The notes beneath the pieces are model-generated. The model saw only the letters and a program-made list of their open reading frames with translations. It did not search any database and was not told where the DNA came from. Shown one piece after another: positions 60,248 through 64,000 of a DNA stretch of 64,000 bases (its first letter is position 1; each line of letters opens with the position of its first letter). Location: positions 39,062,505 through 39,126,504 of the forward strand of contig NC_092234.1 of assembly GCF_036320965.1 (NCBI RefSeq). Reading direction: 5' to 3'. This DNA comes from Panulirus ornatus (Eukaryota; Arthropoda; Malacostraca; Decapoda; Palinuridae). A program made the position numbers and the translations under genes.

Positions 60248-60985
60248 ATGTCTGCCTTTGATCCAAGCGTCTTATTTCAGCAAGTACACCTGTTGTCCAC
60301 CTCTGGATCTTCACTTTTAGATTTTTATGTTTAATTGTGAAGACTAATTTGAGTTGTAGTTTCTCACTGTGAGATGTTTATTGAACACATTATGGGAGCG
60401 TACTTAAACAAAACGTTAATGTCAACCAATAGATGATGTGACCTGCTACCAACGCTTCTGGAATGGTTTCCCTTCTATAGATGGAGTACAATGTTGATCC
60501 TTAAGGCTCACACGTACACACAAGTTCATGTTACTTGTTACCTCCCAATCGTACCGAGGCCTTCTGTCTGGTGTCCATCTTGATCTCTTTGCATTTACTT
60601 TGCTTCAGATTTATCGTCCATTACACCTGACCAACTCTGAAGCTTAAGTTCCTTTGCTTGATGAGGTAACCCTGGCCACTGTCCTCCTTCATGACTGTGG
60701 CGTATTGAACATGGATCAGTAATAGCAACAGTCATACACACAAGCTTGAGCACACCACTAGTGACCCAGACCCATTAAAGAAGTCTTGGTGTGACGCGTC
60801 AGGTGATCTCTTGTATTAAGATAATCTTATCCTGGCTGACAGTCCAGCTCCTCAGCCATCCCCATGATGAATGTGAGTGTGTGGAACATACCCTGGCAGT
60901 CCAACAACAACCCTCTACCCGCCCATCTGTCTGGCCTGATATATACCTCATGTAATGAGTCGAAAACATTTGCTACAGTGGCCTC
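60248..60985. other. Low-copy sequence, no gene seen
   Basis: About 740 bases of AT-moderate sequence right of the duplication. No domain or array recognised. Confidence 0.4.
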
Positions 60986-61215
60986 CCTCCTGAGACCGTG
61001 TTCCCTCTCTCTCCTGAGACCGTGTTGCCTCTCTCTCCTGAGACCGTGTTGCCTCTCTCTCCTGAGACCGTGTTGCCTCTCTCCTGAGACCATGTTGCCT
61101 CTCTCTCCTGAGACCGTGTTGCCTCGCTCTCCTGAGACGGTGTTGCCTCTCTCCTGAGACCGTGTTGCCTCGCTCTCCTGAGACGGTGTTGCCTCTCTCC
61201 TGAGACCGTGTTGCC
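60986..61215. repeat. ~23-bp minisatellite, about nine copies
   Basis: Units with CTCCTGAGACCGTGTTGCC; some are 19-21 bases by loss of a CT pair. Confidence 0.93.
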
Positions 61216-61384
61216 TCTCTCTCTTGGACATCATATCCTTTAAGAAGTGATATTAATTTGCTCTGTTTATCTTTTCCATTGTTCTACAGACCACACTCGT
61301 CAGACAATGGTCTGTTGTTCACCACCGTCGTGGTCTCATTTTGATAATAAGCATGATGTGTGCTCTCCTCCGTGAATATCATAC

Positions 61385-62125
61385 TTGATCGTCGTTTCCC
61401 GCGTTAGCAAGTTAACGCCAAGAACAGGCGAAGAAAGTCCGCATCCGATAACATTTATTCTCTAGCTGTCATGTGTAATGCATTGAAACCACAGCTCCCT
61501 ATCCACATCCAGGCCCCACAGACCTTTCCATGGTTTGCCTCGGACGTTTCACATGCCCTGGTTCAATCCATTACCACCACGTCGACCCCAGTATACCACA
61601 TCATTCCAATTAACTCTGCTCCGTGCACGCCTTTCACCCTCTTGCATGTTCAGACCCCGATCACTCAAAATCTTTATCACTCCATCCTTCCGTCTTGTCC
61701 CCTCCACCTCTGACACACATATCTTTTTTGTCAGCCTCTCTGTGCTAATTCTCTCCACGTGTCCAAACCATTTCAACACACCCTCTTCAACTTTCTCAAC
61801 CACACTCTTTATCATTTCCACACAATTCTCTTACTCTTTCATTACTTACTCGATCAACCCACCTCACACCACATATTGTCCTCAAACATCTCATTTCCAA
61901 CACATCCACCCTCCTCCGCACATCGTCATCTGCAGTCCGCGCTTCGCATCGATATGATGGTGCAGGACCACTGTACCTTCAAACATGCCTATGTTCGCCG
62001 TCCAAAATAACAATTTCTGTTTCCATGCATTCTACAATGCTCCAACCCACCCTATCATTTACTTCCACTTCCATGGTTAAATTTACCGCCATGTACACTC
62101 TTAAGTATCATAGGCACTTCACTCC
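61385..62125 (-). mobile_element. RTE-like LINE fragment (copy F, divergent subfamily)
   Basis: Minus-strand fragment. The coding part reads KSVVEKVEEGVLKWFGHVER and KDGVIKILSDRGLNMQEGER (61821-61549), with a deletion removing the GRPxWRW stretch and frame breaks upstream. The 3' end ends in the hairpin CTTGC-TAAC-GCGGG preceded by CTGTTCTTGGCG. That preceding text is closer to the SINE-like tail (CTGTTCTTAACG) than to the other LINE copies (CTGTTTCCTTGCG). Confidence 0.85.
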
Positions 62126-62127
62126 TT

Positions 62128-62218
<91 letters not shown>

Positions 62219-62234
62219 TATATATATATACAAA

Positions 62235-62309
<75 letters not shown>

Positions 62310-62316
62310 TTATTTA
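62126..62316. repeat. (TA)n with few interruptions
   Basis: About 190 bases of TA, with AAATATA and CAAATATATG interruptions. It separates LINE copies F and G and probably includes the tail of G. Confidence 0.96.
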
Positions 62317-62665
62317 TTTTGCTTCGTCGCTGTCTCCCGCGTTAGCGAAGTAGCGCAAGGAAACAGACGAAAGAATGGCGCAACCCACCCACACACACAT
62401 GTATATACATACACGTCCACACACGCAAGTATACATACCTATACATCTCAATGTACACATATATATACACACACAGACATATACATATATACACATGTAT
62501 ATAATTCATACTGTCTGCCTTTATTCATTCTCATCGCCACCTCGCCACACATGGAATAACAACCCCCTCCCCCCTCACGTGTGCGAGGTAGCGCTAGGAA
62601 AAGACAGCAAAGGCCCCATTCGTTCACACTCTGTCCCTAGCTGTCATGTAATAATGCACCAAAAT
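62317..62665 (-). mobile_element. RTE-like LINE fragment (copy G, 3'UTR only)
   Basis: Minus-strand long-type 3' untranslated region: terminal hairpin TTCGC-TAAC-GCGGG at about 62337-62350, and an internal GCGAGGTAGCGCTAGGAAAA block at about 62584. It breaks off at AATGCACCAAAAT, where the tail of copy H begins. Confidence 0.85.
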
Positions 62666-62679
62666 ATTATTTTTATATT

Positions 62680-64000
62680 TTTATTATACTTTGTCGCTGT
62701 CTCCCGCGTTTGCGAGGTAGCGCAAGGAAACAGACGAAAGAAATGGCCCAACCCCACCCATACACATGTATATACATACGTCCACACACGCAAATATACA
62801 TACCTACACAGCTTTCCATGGTTTACCCCAGACGCTTCACATGCCTTGATTCAATCCACTGACAGCACGTCAACCCCGGTATACCACATCGCTCCAATTC
62901 ACTCTATTCCTTGCCCTCCTTTCACCCTCCTGCATGTTCAGGCCCCGATCACACAAAATCTTTTTCACTCCATCTTTCCACCTCCAATTTGGTCTCCCTC
63001 TTCTCCTCGTTCCCTCCACCTCCGACACATATATCCTCTTGGTCAAGCTTTCCTCACTCATTCTCTCCATGTGCCCAAACCACTTCAAAACACCCTCTTC
63101 TGCTCTCTCAACCACGCTCTTTTTATTTCCACACATCTCTCTTACCCTTACGTTACTCACTCGATCAAACCACCTCACACCACACATTGTCCTCAAACAT
63201 CTCACTTCCAGCACATCCATCCTCCTGCGCACAACTCTATCCATGGCCCACGCCTCGCAACCATACAACATTGTTGGAACCACTATTCCTTCAAACATAC
63301 CCATTTTTGCTTTCCGAGATAATGTTCTCGACTTCCACACATTCTTCAAGGCCCCCTATTCGCCCCCTCCCCCACCCTATCCACTCGCTTCCATAGTTCC
63401 ATCCGCTGCCAGATCCACTCCCAGATATCTAAAACACTTCACTTCCTCCAGTTTTTCTCCATTCAAACTCACCTCCCAATTGACTTGACCCTCAACCCTA
63501 CTGTACCTAATAACCTTGCTCTTATTCACATTTACTCTTAACTTTCTTCTTCCACACACTTTACCAAACTCAGTCACCAGCTTCTGCAGTTTCTCACATG
63601 AATCAGCCACCAGCGCTGTATCATCAGCGAACAACAACTGACTCACTTCCCAAGCTCTCTCATCCCCAACAGACTTCATACTTGCCCCTCTTTCCAAAAC
63701 TCTTGCATTTACCTCCCTAACAACCCCATCCATAAACAAATTAAACAACCATGGAGACATCACACACCCCTGCCGCAAACCTACATTCACTGAGAACCAA
63801 TCACTTTCCTCTCTTCCTACACGTACACATGCCTTACATCCTCGATAAAAACTTTTCACTGCTTCTAACAACTTGCCTCCCACACCATATATTCTTAATA
63901 CCTTCCACAGAGCATCTCTATCAACTCTATCATATGCCTTCTCCAGATCCATAAATGCTACATACAAATCCATTGGCTTTTCTAAGTATTTCTCACATAC
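62680..64000 (-). mobile_element. RTE-like LINE (copy H, best RT copy, runs off the window)
   Basis: Minus-strand element of the short-3'UTR type with tail hairpin CTCGC-AAAC-GCGGG and an A/T-rich tail (about 62670-62690). It continues past the right edge, so endonuclease and RT N-terminus may lie outside. It abuts copy G inside the latter's untranslated region, which suggests insertion into or next to an older copy. Confidence 0.92.
62870..64000 (-). pseudogene. RTE-like reverse transcriptase, partial, one frameshift
   Basis: Continuous RT core from the window edge: KYLEKPMDLYVAFMDLEKAY (motif A, about 63990-63935), GLRQGCVMSPWLFNLF (motif B), FADDTALVAD (motif C, about 63635), then EVKCFRYLGVDLAADGTME. 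After a frameshift at about 63355-63370 it resumes as MKNVWKSRTLSRKAKMG, then GRPNWRWKDGVKKIL and NRVNWSDVVYRG. The frameshift coincides with a region where this copy has CCTATTCGCC in place of copy A's CCAGAATTTTAG. Otherwise uninterrupted, so this is the youngest-looking LINE here. All catalytic aspartates of motifs A and C are present. Confidence 0.9.

Overview
The window is nuclear DNA of an animal, most likely a decapod crustacean. The signs are very dense (AT)n, (AC)n, (AG)n and (CAT)n microsatellites, long GC-rich minisatellites, a short CCTAA (arthropod TTAGG-type) telomere-like run, and several truncated non-LTR retrotransposons with (TA)n tails. A tRNA-headed SINE whose body carries a GGTCGATGAAATGGGTACCTGG-like segment also resembles repeats I associate with decapods; species is not determinable here. 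I find no intact cellular protein-coding gene, no tRNA or rRNA gene, and no prokaryotic architecture. Most long open frames are stop-free minisatellites or microsatellites. Tandem repeats fill, by rough tally, well over a third of the window.

Layout. 1-3.5 kb: small minisatellites, then a 2.4-kb 23-bp array. 3.6-7.4 kb: microsatellites, a decayed CR1-like LINE on the minus strand and a 32-bp array. 7.5-11.7 kb: an RTE-like LINE with a 5' inversion, a SINE-like element and two more LINE fragments, all joined by (TA)n. 12-18 kb: 55-, 38-, 44- and 9-bp arrays, a GC-rich island with CCAAT boxes, then (GA)n/(CA)n. 18-20 kb: a palindrome between two (TA)n tracts, a second SINE copy and a CR1-like LINE. 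20-34.8 kb: a 19-bp array with higher-order structure, 27-, 30-, 12- and 22-bp arrays, a tRNA-SINE and a LINE fragment. 35-47 kb: a LINE fragment inside an (AATGAT)-type microsatellite, an E-box cluster, a 0.9-kb CAT array, two head-to-head Penelope-like GIY-YIG remnants, more minisatellites, a third SINE copy and a long (AC)n. 47.4-60.2 kb: a third CR1-like relic, whose 3' end is the left edge of a 5.9-kb segment carrying four minisatellites that is present twice in tandem. 60.2-64 kb: unique DNA, a 23-bp array and three RTE-like LINE pieces, the last running off the window.

The parts that connect biologically are the mobile elements. The RTE-like LINEs and the SINE-like element end in the same short hairpin-forming sequence followed by (TA)n, which suggests the SINE is copied by the LINE machinery. 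The rest is best read as repeat-driven intergenic or intronic DNA. Functional ideas about motifs repeated inside minisatellites (splice donors, AP-1 sites, E-boxes) are given as hypotheses.
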